Below, piece by piece: positions 51,400 through 59,886 of a stretch of DNA of 64,000 nt; within the stretch, counting starts at the first letter, position 1; the number at the start of each line of letters is the position of its first letter. This DNA is from JAFMKE01 sp037624485 (GTDB lineage Bacteria > Bacteroidota > Bacteroidia > Chitinophagales > UBA8649): the NCBI GenBank assembly GCA_037624485.1, contig JASJJC010000023.1, positions 66,954-130,953 of the forward strand, given 5' to 3'. The position numbers were made by a program, and so were the translations under genes. Under the pieces are notes generated by a model. It was not told the origin of the DNA. It saw only the letters and a list, made by a program, of their open reading frames with translations, and did not search any database.

Positions 51400-52323
51400 A
51401 TGAAAAGACTGATTTTAAGCTGCCTAAGTATGCTAATGGTGCTGTGTTCACTTGAAGCGCAAGAGCTATTTTGTGAGGTCACTGTTTCGGCCCCTGATGC
51501 TTCAAAGGTAAGGACAGACCCAAAGGTTTTTAAGACCTTGGAAAATACTATCGCGGAGTTCATGAACAATCGAAAATGGACAGATGAAAATTTTGAAGAT
51601 CATGAGAAAATCCAGTTAAGTATATTTATTGGTATTACAGACCAAGCTGGGGATAATGGTTATACGGGGTCCATAACAGTTATCTCCAAACGACCTGTCT
51701 TTAATAGTACCTATAATTCTACAGTCTTAAATATGATTGACAACGATTTTGTCTTTATATACAAAGAATTTGACCCCATCGAGTTTAATGAATTTCAGTT
51801 CAACTCCAACCTCAGTCACATGCTCGGGTATTACGCCTATTTAGCCATCGGAATCGATTACGATACCTATTCAGATTTGGGGGGACAGAAGTATTTACAG
51901 AAGGCGCAAGACATGGTTGCTGTAGTTGGCACCGCGGAGGCAAACACTTACAAGGGGTGGAAATCGTATGATAAAAATCAACGAAACCGATATTGGTTTA
52001 TAACACACCTACTAAATGGTCGATATGAGCCTTTTAGAAAGGCAATGTTTATCTATCACAGAGAAGGCCTTGACAACTTTTATGATGACCCATTGTTGGC
52101 CAGACAAAACGTGATAAGAGGATTGCAAGAAGTAGCCAAAGTTGCTCAAGATAATCCAAACCTACCGCTTATTCAAACATGGTCTGAGAGTAAGCAAGAT
52201 GAAATTATCGGCGTGTTTTCCGAAGCGCCTGAAGAAGAAAAAACTGTTTTCCTTCAATTAATAAAAACAGCTGATCCAGTAAACGCTAGCAATTACGACA
52301 AGATCAATGGAGAAAGGAGGTAA
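51400..52323 (+). CDS. DUF4835-family exported protein
   Basis: 307 residues from ATG 51400 (MKRLILSCLSMLMVLCSLEA signal); the in-frame TTG at 51391 is a less likely start. The mature part begins QELFCEVTVSAPD and contains EFQFNSNLSHMLGYYAYLAIGIDYDTYS, typical of DUF4835. Bacteroidota-specific, function unknown, usually located after coaBC. In many relatives recN follows, but here a glycosyltransferase does. Confidence 0.85.
   Translation: MKRLILSCLSMLMVLCSLEAQELFCEVTVSAPDASKVRTDPKVFKTLENTIAEFMNNRKWTDENFEDHEKIQLSIFIGITDQAGDNGYTGSITVISKRPVFNSTYNSTVLNMIDNDFVFIYKEFDPIEFNEFQFNSNLSHMLGYYAYLAIGIDYDTYSDLGGQKYLQKAQDMVAVVGTAEANTYKGWKSYDKNQRNRYWFITHLLNGRYEPFRKAMFIYHREGLDNFYDDPLLARQNVIRGLQEVAKVAQDNPNLPLIQTWSESKQDEIIGVFSEAPEEEKTVFLQLIKTADPVNASNYDKINGERR
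52314..52321 (+). promoter_or_regulatory. Unusually strong Shine-Dalgarno (AAGGAGGT) setting the glycosyltransferase start
   Basis: AAGGAGGT ends 6 nt before the ATG at 52328 and lies inside the end of the DUF4835 gene. The alternative ATG at 52307 lacks any such motif. Such SD sequences are rare in Bacteroidota. Confidence 0.6.
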
Positions 52324-52327
52324 GTCC

Positions 52328-53275
52328 ATGACCATTAGTGGGTTCACCTTGGCCAATGACAAAGTAGACTCCCTTTATTATCCCTTTATTCAATCTATTC
52401 AGTCCATTCTTCCTATAGTCGATGAGTTTGTAGTCGCGTTAGACGATAAGTTTGGTGAGGTAAGAAAAAAACTTTTAGCGCTGAACTCGGATAAGCTGAG
52501 AATTATAGAGACCTCATGGGATACAGATAAATACGGTGATGGAACTATTCTCGCTCAACAGACAGATATTGCGAAGGAGCATTGTACGGGTGATTGGTTG
52601 TTTTATATCCAATCCGACGAGGTCTTTCATGAGAAATACTTACCCGTAATTAAAAAGCGATGCGAAGAACTTCTACATGATGAAGAAGTAGAAGGTTTGT
52701 TGTTTCGTTACCGACACTTTTACGGCGATTACAATCATTATTTACAAAGCCACGGCATTTACCCTAAAGAGATTCGAGTTATACGAAACAAGCCGGATAT
52801 TCATTCTTGGGGAGACGCACAATCCTTTCGACGAATTCCTAATTTTGATAAGCTTAATTACAGACAGAAAGAAGGAACGCATAAGCTAAAAGTAGCCAAA
52901 GTGGATGCCTACATGTTTCATTATGGTTGGACAAGGCCTCCAAAGTATATGCAAAACAAACGCAAGAACTTACACGCTGTTTTTAAGGGGAAGAAGAGGG
53001 TGGCTAAGATGTTTGAGAATACGGAAGATGTATTTGATTACGGAGCTTTAGGAAAGCTTCAAAAACATAAAGAGACGCATCCAAAAGTATTGCAGAAAAG
53101 GATTGCTGAATTTCATTGGGCCGACCAACTCAACTATGGCATAAAGCACACCTTAAACAGGCCACTGCACAAACACGAGAAACTAAAGAATAGATTGTTG
53201 ACTAAAATTGAAAACAAGCTTTTAGGAGGGGATCAAATTTTTGGCTACTCGAATTGGAAATTGCTGAATAGATAG
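52328..53275 (+). CDS. Glycosyltransferase, family-2-like
   Basis: About 315 residues from ATG 52328 (an in-frame ATG at 52307 is the alternative). N-terminal fold with ILPIVDEFVVALDDKFGEVR and WLFYIQSDEVFHE, the latter in place of the DxD metal/sugar site; a long basic C-terminal part (about 200-315). Probably adds a sugar in cell-surface glycan synthesis. Acceptor unknown. Last gene of the bamD operon; overlaps nothing and converges on the CDGSH gene, 3 nt away. Confidence 0.7.
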   Translation: MTISGFTLANDKVDSLYYPFIQSIQSILPIVDEFVVALDDKFGEVRKKLLALNSDKLRIIETSWDTDKYGDGTILAQQTDIAKEHCTGDWLFYIQSDEVFHEKYLPVIKKRCEELLHDEEVEGLLFRYRHFYGDYNHYLQSHGIYPKEIRVIRNKPDIHSWGDAQSFRRIPNFDKLNYRQKEGTHKLKVAKVDAYMFHYGWTRPPKYMQNKRKNLHAVFKGKKRVAKMFENTEDVFDYGALGKLQKHKETHPKVLQKRIAEFHWADQLNYGIKHTLNRPLHKHEKLKNRLLTKIENKLLGGDQIFGYSNWKLLNR

Positions 53276-53278
53276 GGC

Positions 53279-53497
53279 TTAATCTGCACGAAAACCTAAG
53301 CGATTATGGCTGGCATCACAAAAAGGCATCTTGCCTGATTCGCCGCACCTGCAAAGAACAATACGTTCCATTTGCTGGACCACGCCACTTGACAAAGTAA
53401 TTTGCAAGTCGCCGCTTATAATCACGGGGCCATTCGCCTTTATTTCTACTTTAGTCGTATCCTTTTTCTCCATCTTCTTTAGCAAGCGCTTAGACAT
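53279..53497 (-). CDS. CDGSH iron-sulfur domain protein
   Basis: 72 residues ending with CRCGESGKMPFCDASHNRLGF, matching the CDGSH signature CxCxxSxxxPxCDxSH, which binds a 2Fe-2S cluster through three Cys and one His. Role in redox or Fe-S transfer is inferred. Start at 53497 lies directly after the T tract of a hairpin; methionine 9 (53473) would begin with EKKDTTKVEIKANGP, closer to relatives, and is a real alternative. Confidence 0.8.
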   Translation of the reverse strand: MSKRLLKKMEKKDTTKVEIKANGPVIISGDLQITLSSGVVQQMERIVLCRCGESGKMPFCDASHNRLGFRAD

Positions 53498-53524
53498 AAA
53501 AACGGCCCCTAGAAACAGGGGTCA
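53498..53524 (-). terminator. Terminator abutting the CDGSH start codon
   Basis: On the minus strand CCCCT/AGGGG with GG/CC flank, followed by five Ts directly before the ATG at 53497. It closes the 53536..54054 transcript and could also gate the CDGSH gene. Confidence 0.65.
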
Positions 53525-53535
53525 ATAGGTGTTTC

Positions 53536-54054
53536 TTAGAAGTCCGTTACACTTGTATTCTTTTCATAAGCCTCTGCCGCCTCCCAATCACTAAGTAGCT
53601 CAAATTCAAACTTGTTGTAATTGAAATTGTATAGCGATAAGGTCACATCGGCAACGATCCATTGCTTCGATATTTTGTCATCATCAACAGCCTCATTAAC
53701 GTGCTCACCATATTTATGGTCAACTATAAAGTCCATGGATTCGACGTCGCTCTTTTTACCTTCTAGGACTACTTTATATAACTTATTTGTTTTGTCAGAA
53801 AAGACATAATAGATATTAGTAAGTACGATACTTCCAAGTAGTAAATTTTCTTGAGGCAAGGTGTAAAATTTTCCTCCATTTAATAAATCTGCTTTGGTAG
53901 CGGGTATAAACATAACGGGCTCGCCGTTTCGTTCTAAAGAATCTACGTGGCTACCCCACTTAAAATCCCTAAAACCATCGATTCGATTTTGCTCGATTTG
54001 TGCATTAATAATTGTAAAACCGGCTAAAAATAAAATTGTCAATAACTGCTTCAT
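53536..54054 (-). CDS. Exported protein of unknown function
   Basis: 172 residues with a signal peptide (MKQLLTILFLAGFTIINAQ). Mature part begins IEQNRIDGFRDFKWGSHVDSLER and has a beta-rich body; no motif recognised. Resembles small periplasmic proteins that share the FKWGxxxxxL start in other Bacteroidota. Single gene with a terminator. Confidence 0.65.
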   Translation of the reverse strand: MKQLLTILFLAGFTIINAQIEQNRIDGFRDFKWGSHVDSLERNGEPVMFIPATKADLLNGGKFYTLPQENLLLGSIVLTNIYYVFSDKTNKLYKVVLEGKKSDVESMDFIVDHKYGEHVNEAVDDDKISKQWIVADVTLSLYNFNYNKFEFELLSDWEAAEAYEKNTSVTDF

Positions 54055-54276
54055 CTATACATGGTTTGATTGATGGTCAAAACTGCAACAATTATTGGGG
54101 CTTGGAGAATCGTTTTATTAAGATTTGCACAGAAGAGTTGTCGATTTTGTCTTATATAATGTGCAAAAGCATTGCTATTTAGCATTTTATGGGGAGAACA
54201 GCTTGTATGACCATCCCGAATAGGAGGATCGTAGAAGAATTTAGCTGCATGTCTAGTATGAGCGAACAATCTATAC
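54055..54276. other. Intergenic stretch, no gene seen
   Basis: About 220 bp between two minus-strand exported-protein genes. A short ORF across it has no coding character and no start context. Confidence 0.35.
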
Positions 54277-54924
54277 CTATCGAATAGAATCTTTGGTTTT
54301 CAGTTGGTCAGCTATACTATCAAGGAATTGCACTAAATCAATATCATCGTTTCCTGTGAAATCGTAGTTGCCGTTAAAACCCCAAGCTTTTTCAAGGTCC
54401 TCTTGCCTATAGAGCTTGCTTACTATTTTAAAATCACCACCTGATTTTATTTCTGCAGGTAAAGACTCGTGAAAAGTATAATCCCACTGTTTGGGAATAA
54501 AGATTTTTTCCTCAAAAATTTCGAAATCTACATTCTGATACATTTTATTCTCAATATCGACATCTTTTAAATTTAATTCCTTTGCTGCTAATTCTTGGTA
54601 TTTTCCCTGCTCTATTAGATAAAGCTCTTGATGTAGAATATATTTAGCTTGAACCAGATTAACGATTCCTGGCTGCGTAATACTTATGATTCCATCATAG
54701 ATTACCTCACCCCCTTGCTCAGCCCTAAAGTAATGCTCTCCTTTAACTAGATTAAAAGATTCGTAGCTTTTGCCAGCTAATTCATAGTTTGAATCATCTA
54801 AATAAAAACTTAACAATTCATTGCTGGGATTGTCTACTAGAACCTCCACCTTAAAAAAGGAGCTACAACTTGCTAAAAACAATACTCCAAGCAATAATAC
54901 AAGCGCTGATTTTTTCATTTTCAT
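54277..54924 (-). CDS. Lipoprotein of unknown function
   Basis: 215 residues (or 213 from the ATG at 54918) with a lipoprotein signal (KKSALVLLLGVLFLASC). Mature part has beta-rich repeats (VEVLVDNPSNELLSFYLDDSNYE, GEHYFRAEQGGEVIYDG) and an acidic C-terminal half. No domain recognised. Divergent from the ABC-F gene. Confidence 0.7.
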   Translation of the reverse strand: MKMKKSALVLLLGVLFLASCSSFFKVEVLVDNPSNELLSFYLDDSNYELAGKSYESFNLVKGEHYFRAEQGGEVIYDGIISITQPGIVNLVQAKYILHQELYLIEQGKYQELAAKELNLKDVDIENKMYQNVDFEIFEEKIFIPKQWDYTFHESLPAEIKSGGDFKIVSKLYRQEDLEKAWGFNGNYDFTGNDDIDLVQFLDSIADQLKTKDSIR

Positions 54925-54952
54925 ACTTTATTCAAAACAATAATAGGTGAAA

Positions 54953-54960
54953 CAAAGATA
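54953..54960 (-). promoter_or_regulatory. -7 promoter box (TATCTTTG) for the 54277 lipoprotein
   Basis: TATCTTTG on the minus strand, 28 nt upstream of the ATG at 54924. Confidence 0.5.
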
Positions 54961-54975
54961 AAACATTAAAGTTCT

Positions 54976-54983
54976 TAATTTTG
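54976..54983 (+). promoter_or_regulatory. -7 promoter box (TAATTTTG) 4 nt before the ABC-F start
   Basis: TAATTTTG separated from the ATG at 54988 by TCGC only; transcript would be leaderless or nearly so. Confidence 0.55.
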
Positions 54984-54987
54984 TCGC

Positions 54988-56895
54988 ATGTTAAGAGCAA
55001 ACAATATCTCTGTTCAGTTTGGAGGTAAGTTCCTGTTTGAAGATATCACCTTTCAAGTTGGTGATAAAGAAAGAATTGGACTTACGGGTAAAAACGGTGC
55101 AGGAAAATCAACCTTATTAAAGATAATATCCGGCTATCAAGGCTCAGATTCTGGCACAGTGGAAACTTCTGGAGGATATACGATTGGATATTTACCACAA
55201 GATATCGATATACAAAGTGATTTAAGTGTTTTAGAAGAGACAAAGAAAGCCTTTAGTGAAGTTGAAAAAATCGAAGCGCGGATTGAGTTTATCCATACCG
55301 AACTTGTTACAAGAACCGATTATGAAAGTGATGAGTACCTGGAACTTATTAATGAACTCACCGAAAAAGAACAGCTCCTGCACCATATGGGTGCAGAAAA
55401 GCATGAGGAATCAATAGAAAGAATCTTAAAAGGCTTGGGCTTTGAAAGCCATGAAATGGATAAGCCAGTTAAAACCTTTAGTGGGGGTTGGCAAATGCGT
55501 ATCGTTTTAGCTAAAATTCTTTTGCAACAACCCAGTTTGATTTTGCTCGATGAGCCAACAAATCACCTGGATATTGAATCAATTATATGGCTGGAAGAGT
55601 TTTTAACTAATTATAACGGAGCTACGATACTTATTTCGCATGATAAAACATTTTTAGATAATGTAACTACGCGGACGGTGGAAATTGTGATGGGTAAAAT
55701 TGAAGATTACAAATGTAATTACTCTAACTACCTTATTCAACGCGGAGACCGAATTGAAAAACAACAACAAGCCAAAAAGAATCAAGAGGAGCTTATCAAG
55801 CAGACAAAGAGCAATATAGACAAATTTAGAGCCAAGGCTAATAAAGCGAAATTTGCGCAATCCCTGATAAAAAAATTGGATAAAATGGAAATCCTTGAAG
55901 TCGATTCAAGTGATAACAGTAACATTAATTTTCAATTTCAAAAGCCACCAAGATCGGGAAAAGTAGTGGTTAAGGCAGGTGATGTGAGCAAGAGCTATGG
56001 AGACAAGAATGTATTTAAGGGGGTTGATTTTGAAATCAATAGAGGAGAGAAAGTTGCCTTTGTAGGTAAAAATGGAATGGGTAAAACTACACTTGCTAAA
56101 ATGGTTGTGGGTCAAATTCCCTATGATGGTACACTTACCTTGGGACACAATGTAGAACTTGCATTTTATGCACAGCATCAAGCGGAGAGTTTAGATGGCA
56201 ATAAAACAGTTTTGCAAACCATCGATGATGCAGCCCCTTTTGAAATGCGCACACGAGTGCGAAGTTTGTTGGGCTCATTTTTATTCAGCGGAGAGGATGT
56301 AGAGAAAAAAGTGAAAGTATTGAGTGGTGGTGAGAAAGGAAGATTAGCCATGTGTAAATTGCTATTGGACCCCGCTAACCTCTTGATTTTAGATGAACCA
56401 ACTAATCACTTGGATATGCCTTCAAAGGACAAACTGAAGGCAGCAATCAAACAATTTGAGGGAACCGTTATAGTTGTATCACACGATAGAGATTTCTTAC
56501 AAGGATTAACAGACAAGGTTTTCGAATTTATTGACCACGGTGTTAAAGAACACGTTGGAGACATTAATGAGTTCTTACGCTTAAGGGCGGCAGAAAACTT
56601 CAGACAATTTGAGCTGGATAAAGCGCCGAAGGAGGTTGCCGCAGTTAAAAAATCATTGAGTAAAAAAGAAAACAAGCTTTTGCGTGAATTGAAAAAGGAA
56701 TTGCGAAGTATAGAAGGCAAGATCAGTACTTTAGAAGTTAAAATTGCCGAAGCCGATGCAAAATTGCAAGACCCAGAACAGTTCGAAAAATATGTCAACG
56801 ACCAGCAATTTTTTAAACAATACGAAGGGTTTAAAGATGAACTTGCTGCCCATATGAAACGCTGGGAAGTTTTAGCTGTGGAGATTGACGAGTAA
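54988..56895 (+). CDS. ABC-F family ATPase (ribosome-associated)
   Basis: 635 residues with two ABC domains and no membrane helices. Domain 1: Walker A GLTGKNGAGKSTLLK, signature FSGGWQMRIVLAK, Walker B LILLDEPTNHLD. Linker (about 240-330). Domain 2: GKNGMGKTTLAK, LSGGEKGRLAM, LLILDEPTNHLD. A C-terminal charged coiled coil (about 540-635). ABC-F proteins bind the ribosomal E-site to relieve stalling or give antibiotic resistance; which role applies here is not readable. Confidence 0.92.
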   Translation: MLRANNISVQFGGKFLFEDITFQVGDKERIGLTGKNGAGKSTLLKIISGYQGSDSGTVETSGGYTIGYLPQDIDIQSDLSVLEETKKAFSEVEKIEARIEFIHTELVTRTDYESDEYLELINELTEKEQLLHHMGAEKHEESIERILKGLGFESHEMDKPVKTFSGGWQMRIVLAKILLQQPSLILLDEPTNHLDIESIIWLEEFLTNYNGATILISHDKTFLDNVTTRTVEIVMGKIEDYKCNYSNYLIQRGDRIEKQQQAKKNQEELIKQTKSNIDKFRAKANKAKFAQSLIKKLDKMEILEVDSSDNSNINFQFQKPPRSGKVVVKAGDVSKSYGDKNVFKGVDFEINRGEKVAFVGKNGMGKTTLAKMVVGQIPYDGTLTLGHNVELAFYAQHQAESLDGNKTVLQTIDDAAPFEMRTRVRSLLGSFLFSGEDVEKKVKVLSGGEKGRLAMCKLLLDPANLLILDEPTNHLDMPSKDKLKAAIKQFEGTVIVVSHDRDFLQGLTDKVFEFIDHGVKEHVGDINEFLRLRAAENFRQFELDKAPKEVAAVKKSLSKKENKLLRELKKELRSIEGKISTLEVKIAEADAKLQDPEQFEKYVNDQQFFKQYEGFKDELAAHMKRWEVLAVEIDE

Positions 56896-56958
56896 AATCC
56901 TCTATTTTCCTAGCCCTTTTATTTTAAGCTTCATTACCTTTATCTAAAATTTATAGAC

Positions 56959-58674
56959 GTGAGCCAGCACCTTTCTGAACAAGAAATCATTCGTAGAGAA
57001 AAATTGAAAAGCATCCGAGAGATGGGAATCAACCCCTATCCAGCAGATTTATTCCCTGTAGACAGCAATGCACAGGATATCAAGGATAAGTATGAAGAAG
57101 GTAAAAGGGTAGTGATTGCCGGACGAATGATGTCTATCAAAATTCAAGGGAAAGCTTCTTTCGGTGAACTCCAGGATTCTTCGGGTAGAGTTCAAGTATA
57201 CTTTAATCGCGATGAAATTTGTCCAGAAGAAGACAAATCCAAATACAATGACTTATTTAAAAAGTTAATTGATCTAGGAGATTTTGTAGGAATAGAAGGG
57301 GAGTTGTTTACCACTCAAGTAGGTGAAATAACGGTGAAGGTTAAAGATTTTAAACTCTTAAGTAAGGCTCTTAAGCCATTACCCTTGCCGAAAACAGATA
57401 AAGAGGGAGTCGTGCACGACGCGTTTACAGATCCAGAATTACGTTACCGTCAGCGTTATGCTGACTTAGTGGTGAACCCGAAAGTAAAAGAAGTGTTTGT
57501 CAAAAGAACCAAGATGTTTACGGCGATGAGAAACTTCTTCAATAGCAGCGGGTATATGGAGGTGGAGACACCTGTTTTACAGCCCATACCAGGGGGAGCA
57601 GCAGCTCGACCATTCATTTCTCATCACAATGCTTTAGATATTCCATTGTACTTGCGTATTGCCAATGAGTTGTATTTAAAGCGATTGATTATTGGTGGGT
57701 TTGATGGAGTTTATGAGTTCTCAAAGAACTTTAGAAATGAGGGAATGGATAGAACGCATAATCCCGAATTTACAGCCTTAGAAATTTATGTAGCATATAA
57801 GGACTACAATTGGATGATGGATTATACCGAATCCTTGTTAGAGCATGTGGCGATTGAGGTAAACGGTTCTGCGAAGTCTTCGTTTGGCGAGCATAATATA
57901 AATTGGAAAGCGCCTTATAAACGAGTAAGCATGACGGAGTCTATAAAGGAGTTTACGGGCTTTGATATTACGGGAAAAACGGAGGAAGAATTAAGGACTG
58001 CAGCTAAAAGTATGGGCGTCGAGGTAGATGATACCATGGGTAAAGGTAAATTGATTGATGAGATTTTTGGCGAGAAATGTGAGGGGAATTACATCCAACC
58101 CACATTCATTACGGATTATCCAAAAGAAATGAGCCCCTTGTGCAAGGAGCACAGAGATAATCCTGAACTGACGGAACGTTTTGAGTTGATGGTTTGCGGC
58201 AAAGAAATTGCAAATGCTTACAGTGAGTTGAATGATCCGATAGACCAACGAGAAAGATTTGAAGAACAAGCGAAACTTGCAGAAAAAGGCGATGATGAAG
58301 CCACGGGTATAATTGACCAAGACTTTTTGCGTGCCTTAGAATATGGAATGCCTCCAACCTCAGGCATTGGTATCGGCATGGACAGATTAATTATGTACTT
58401 GACAAATAATCCCGCCATTCAGGAAGTGTTATTCTTTCCTCAAATGCGACCTGAGAAAGTGAAGGTGGTCAACAATGATTTTGAAGCCCTTACCGATGAA
58501 GCTAAATCAGTTTTTAAAATACTATCAGAACGTGAAGAATGCCCTCTAGCTGAGCTAAAGGAAAAAGCAGGTCTTAGTAATAAAAAGTGGGATCTATCTA
58601 TTAAGGCCTTAACGAAAGGGGGCTTGGCTAAAGTCATTAAAAATGATGCTGGTCTTTTTGTAAAGCTTCTCTGA
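56959..58674 (+). CDS. lysS: Lysyl-tRNA synthetase, class II
   Basis: 571 residues. N-terminal OB domain (about 45-150), catalytic core with motif 2 FRNEGMDRTHNPEFTALEIY and motif 3 GIGIGMDRLIMYLT, then an extra C-terminal part (about 485-571, LTDEAKSVFKILSEREECPL onward), longer than E. coli LysRS (~505) and resembling a winged helix. Charges tRNA-Lys. Start is GTG at 56959 (reading MSQHLSEQEIIRREKLKSIR). Confidence 0.96.
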   Translation: MSQHLSEQEIIRREKLKSIREMGINPYPADLFPVDSNAQDIKDKYEEGKRVVIAGRMMSIKIQGKASFGELQDSSGRVQVYFNRDEICPEEDKSKYNDLFKKLIDLGDFVGIEGELFTTQVGEITVKVKDFKLLSKALKPLPLPKTDKEGVVHDAFTDPELRYRQRYADLVVNPKVKEVFVKRTKMFTAMRNFFNSSGYMEVETPVLQPIPGGAAARPFISHHNALDIPLYLRIANELYLKRLIIGGFDGVYEFSKNFRNEGMDRTHNPEFTALEIYVAYKDYNWMMDYTESLLEHVAIEVNGSAKSSFGEHNINWKAPYKRVSMTESIKEFTGFDITGKTEEELRTAAKSMGVEVDDTMGKGKLIDEIFGEKCEGNYIQPTFITDYPKEMSPLCKEHRDNPELTERFELMVCGKEIANAYSELNDPIDQRERFEEQAKLAEKGDDEATGIIDQDFLRALEYGMPPTSGIGIGMDRLIMYLTNNPAIQEVLFFPQMRPEKVKVVNNDFEALTDEAKSVFKILSEREECPLAELKEKAGLSNKKWDLSIKALTKGGLAKVIKNDAGLFVKLL

Positions 58675-58854
58675 TAAAAAGTCGGGTACTTTTATGAAAA
58701 CTGCTTGCTTTTAATCGATAGCCATAGGAATAAAAAAAGTATACTCAAGTACACCGTAAGTTTTTAAAATCGAATCAATGTTGCTGATATCCTTTTTTTA
58801 ATTCAGGGAAGTTAGTAGTGTATTACCACAACTGTGAGCCAACCTAATTATAAA

Positions 58855-59076
58855 TCAATCTTCTTGTTCACTTCGATCTCCATAACGATCCCTCATCATT
58901 TCAGCATATAGTTCTAAAGAATTGATGTCTATTGAATCCATTAGCCTTTCATACTCCCCTTCAATTTTAAAGGTTTTAACCTGAACTTTCCTTTGATTAG
59001 AAACTTCTCTTTTTGGGTTAGTTGTGTTTCTTTGTGCGTGTTTTGCCATTTCTTTTAAATAAGTCTTCTGGTCCAT
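58855..59076 (-). CDS. Small basic protein of unknown function
   Basis: 73 residues, rich in K, R and E, no signal peptide: MDQKTYLKEMAKHAQRNTTN near the start and MMRDRYGDRSEQED at the end. Good codon composition, ATG start. No motif recognised. It is the last ordinary gene before the accessory region; it might belong to it. Confidence 0.5.
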   Translation of the reverse strand: MDQKTYLKEMAKHAQRNTTNPKREVSNQRKVQVKTFKIEGEYERLMDSIDINSLELYAEMMRDRYGDRSEQED

Positions 59077-59721
59077 TGTGTAGGTTTTAATAATTAATTA
59101 TTTAATATATTGCAACAAGGAAAGTATATGGTGTACTCGATTCTTTTGGAGAGTCCCCGCATTCTAAACCACCGTGCATCGAATTAGTCGGTTGGTACGC
59201 TCAAGCGTTCTTGATACGATACAAAAATACTAATTTTATTTAGTTAGTTCTTTAAATTATAGACTTTATCAATTTGCAACTTATTAATTTCGCAGGATGA
59301 TGGGTGTCTTTTATTAATTTATTTTCAAGACTAAATCCATTCTTTTTTATCGCTTCAACTTTTTATAAAATTTAAATGACCATGATAATGACCTCAATGA
59401 TTTTAGTTTCTTAAAGTCAGTGATAAGTTTACTTTACCATACTTTCTGCCTTCGATATTTGAAAATAAAATGGGAGACAACTTTTCAGATGCCTCCCGTT
59501 AAGTACACTTTTTTTATTCCCACCAATAGAGTTTAGATATGAGCATGGTGTTGGTCTTTGCAGTATTCAAGTTCTACTTGGTCATAATTCCAGCAAATCC
59601 ACTGAGATATATACCCATGTTAGCAGCACTCACATTATCAATACCCCAAGTCCATTAAGCTTTTTAAATTTTGATGATGACTCTAAATATTAGAGGTGAT
59701 ATATGAAAAATAACCACTATC
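59077..59721. other. Gene-poor accessory stretch of about 650 bp
   Basis: No gene called. On the minus strand about 59500-59660 one frame reads like a short decayed coding remnant (YISQWICWNYDQVELEYCKD) interrupted by stops. AT-rich spacer otherwise; no CRISPR, no recognised insertion sequence. Confidence 0.35.
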
Positions 59722-59788
59722 TTACGTTCAATATATATGTTGTGTATCATTAATAGAACATGGTGATATACAATTGTTGTAGCCAATT
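59722..59788 (-). repeat. Left hairpin element, inverted partner of the right one
   Basis: TTGTGTATCA (59740-59749) and TGATATACAA (59764-59773) form a 10-bp stem with one G-T pair. The outer end ATTGTTGTAGCCA (59773-59785) is the exact reverse complement of TGGCTACAACAAT at 63797-63809. Resembles a degenerate attC-like or other mobile-element end. Confidence 0.55.
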
Positions 59789-59827
59789 ACCCTAATTCAT
59801 AAATAAATATTCAAACTTTTTAATTAA

Positions 59828-59846
59828 AACGTAAATAAATTACGTT
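59828..59846. promoter_or_regulatory. Perfect dyad 1 upstream of the methyltransferase promoter
   Basis: AACGTAA (59828-59834) and TTACGTT (59840-59846) are perfect inverted arms around a 5-nt spacer. It sits upstream of the -7 box, about where a -33 element would be. Candidate operator for the gene's own HTH. Confidence 0.55.
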
Positions 59847-59855
59847 GTGTATTGT

Positions 59856-59863
59856 TACATTTG
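59856..59863 (+). promoter_or_regulatory. -7 promoter box (TACATTTG) of the methyltransferase gene
   Basis: TACATTTG fits TAnnTTTG and ends 23 nt before the ATG at 59887. It rules out the in-frame ATG at 59845 as the usual start. Confidence 0.55.
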
Positions 59864-59881
59864 CTATAGCATATATAGCAA
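59861..59881. promoter_or_regulatory. Perfect dyad 2 over the transcription start
   Basis: TTGCTATA (59861-59868) and TATAGCAA (59874-59881) are perfect 8-bp inverted arms around a 5-nt spacer, overlapping the end of the -7 box and the expected start site. Binding here would block initiation. Centre is 34 bp from that of dyad 1. Confidence 0.6.
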
Positions 59882-59886
59882 TACAC

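Noticed and set aside
59500..59660. Protein-like but interrupted minus-strand reading (YISQWICWNYDQVELEYCKD)
   Set aside because: Flanked by stops on both sides with no start and no family I can name; mentioned only as a possible decayed remnant.
59845..59886. Upstream in-frame ATG giving a 14-residue extension of the methyltransferase
   Set aside because: The -7 box and dyad 2 lie within it, so these codons would not be in the transcript; the HTH starts naturally at 59887.
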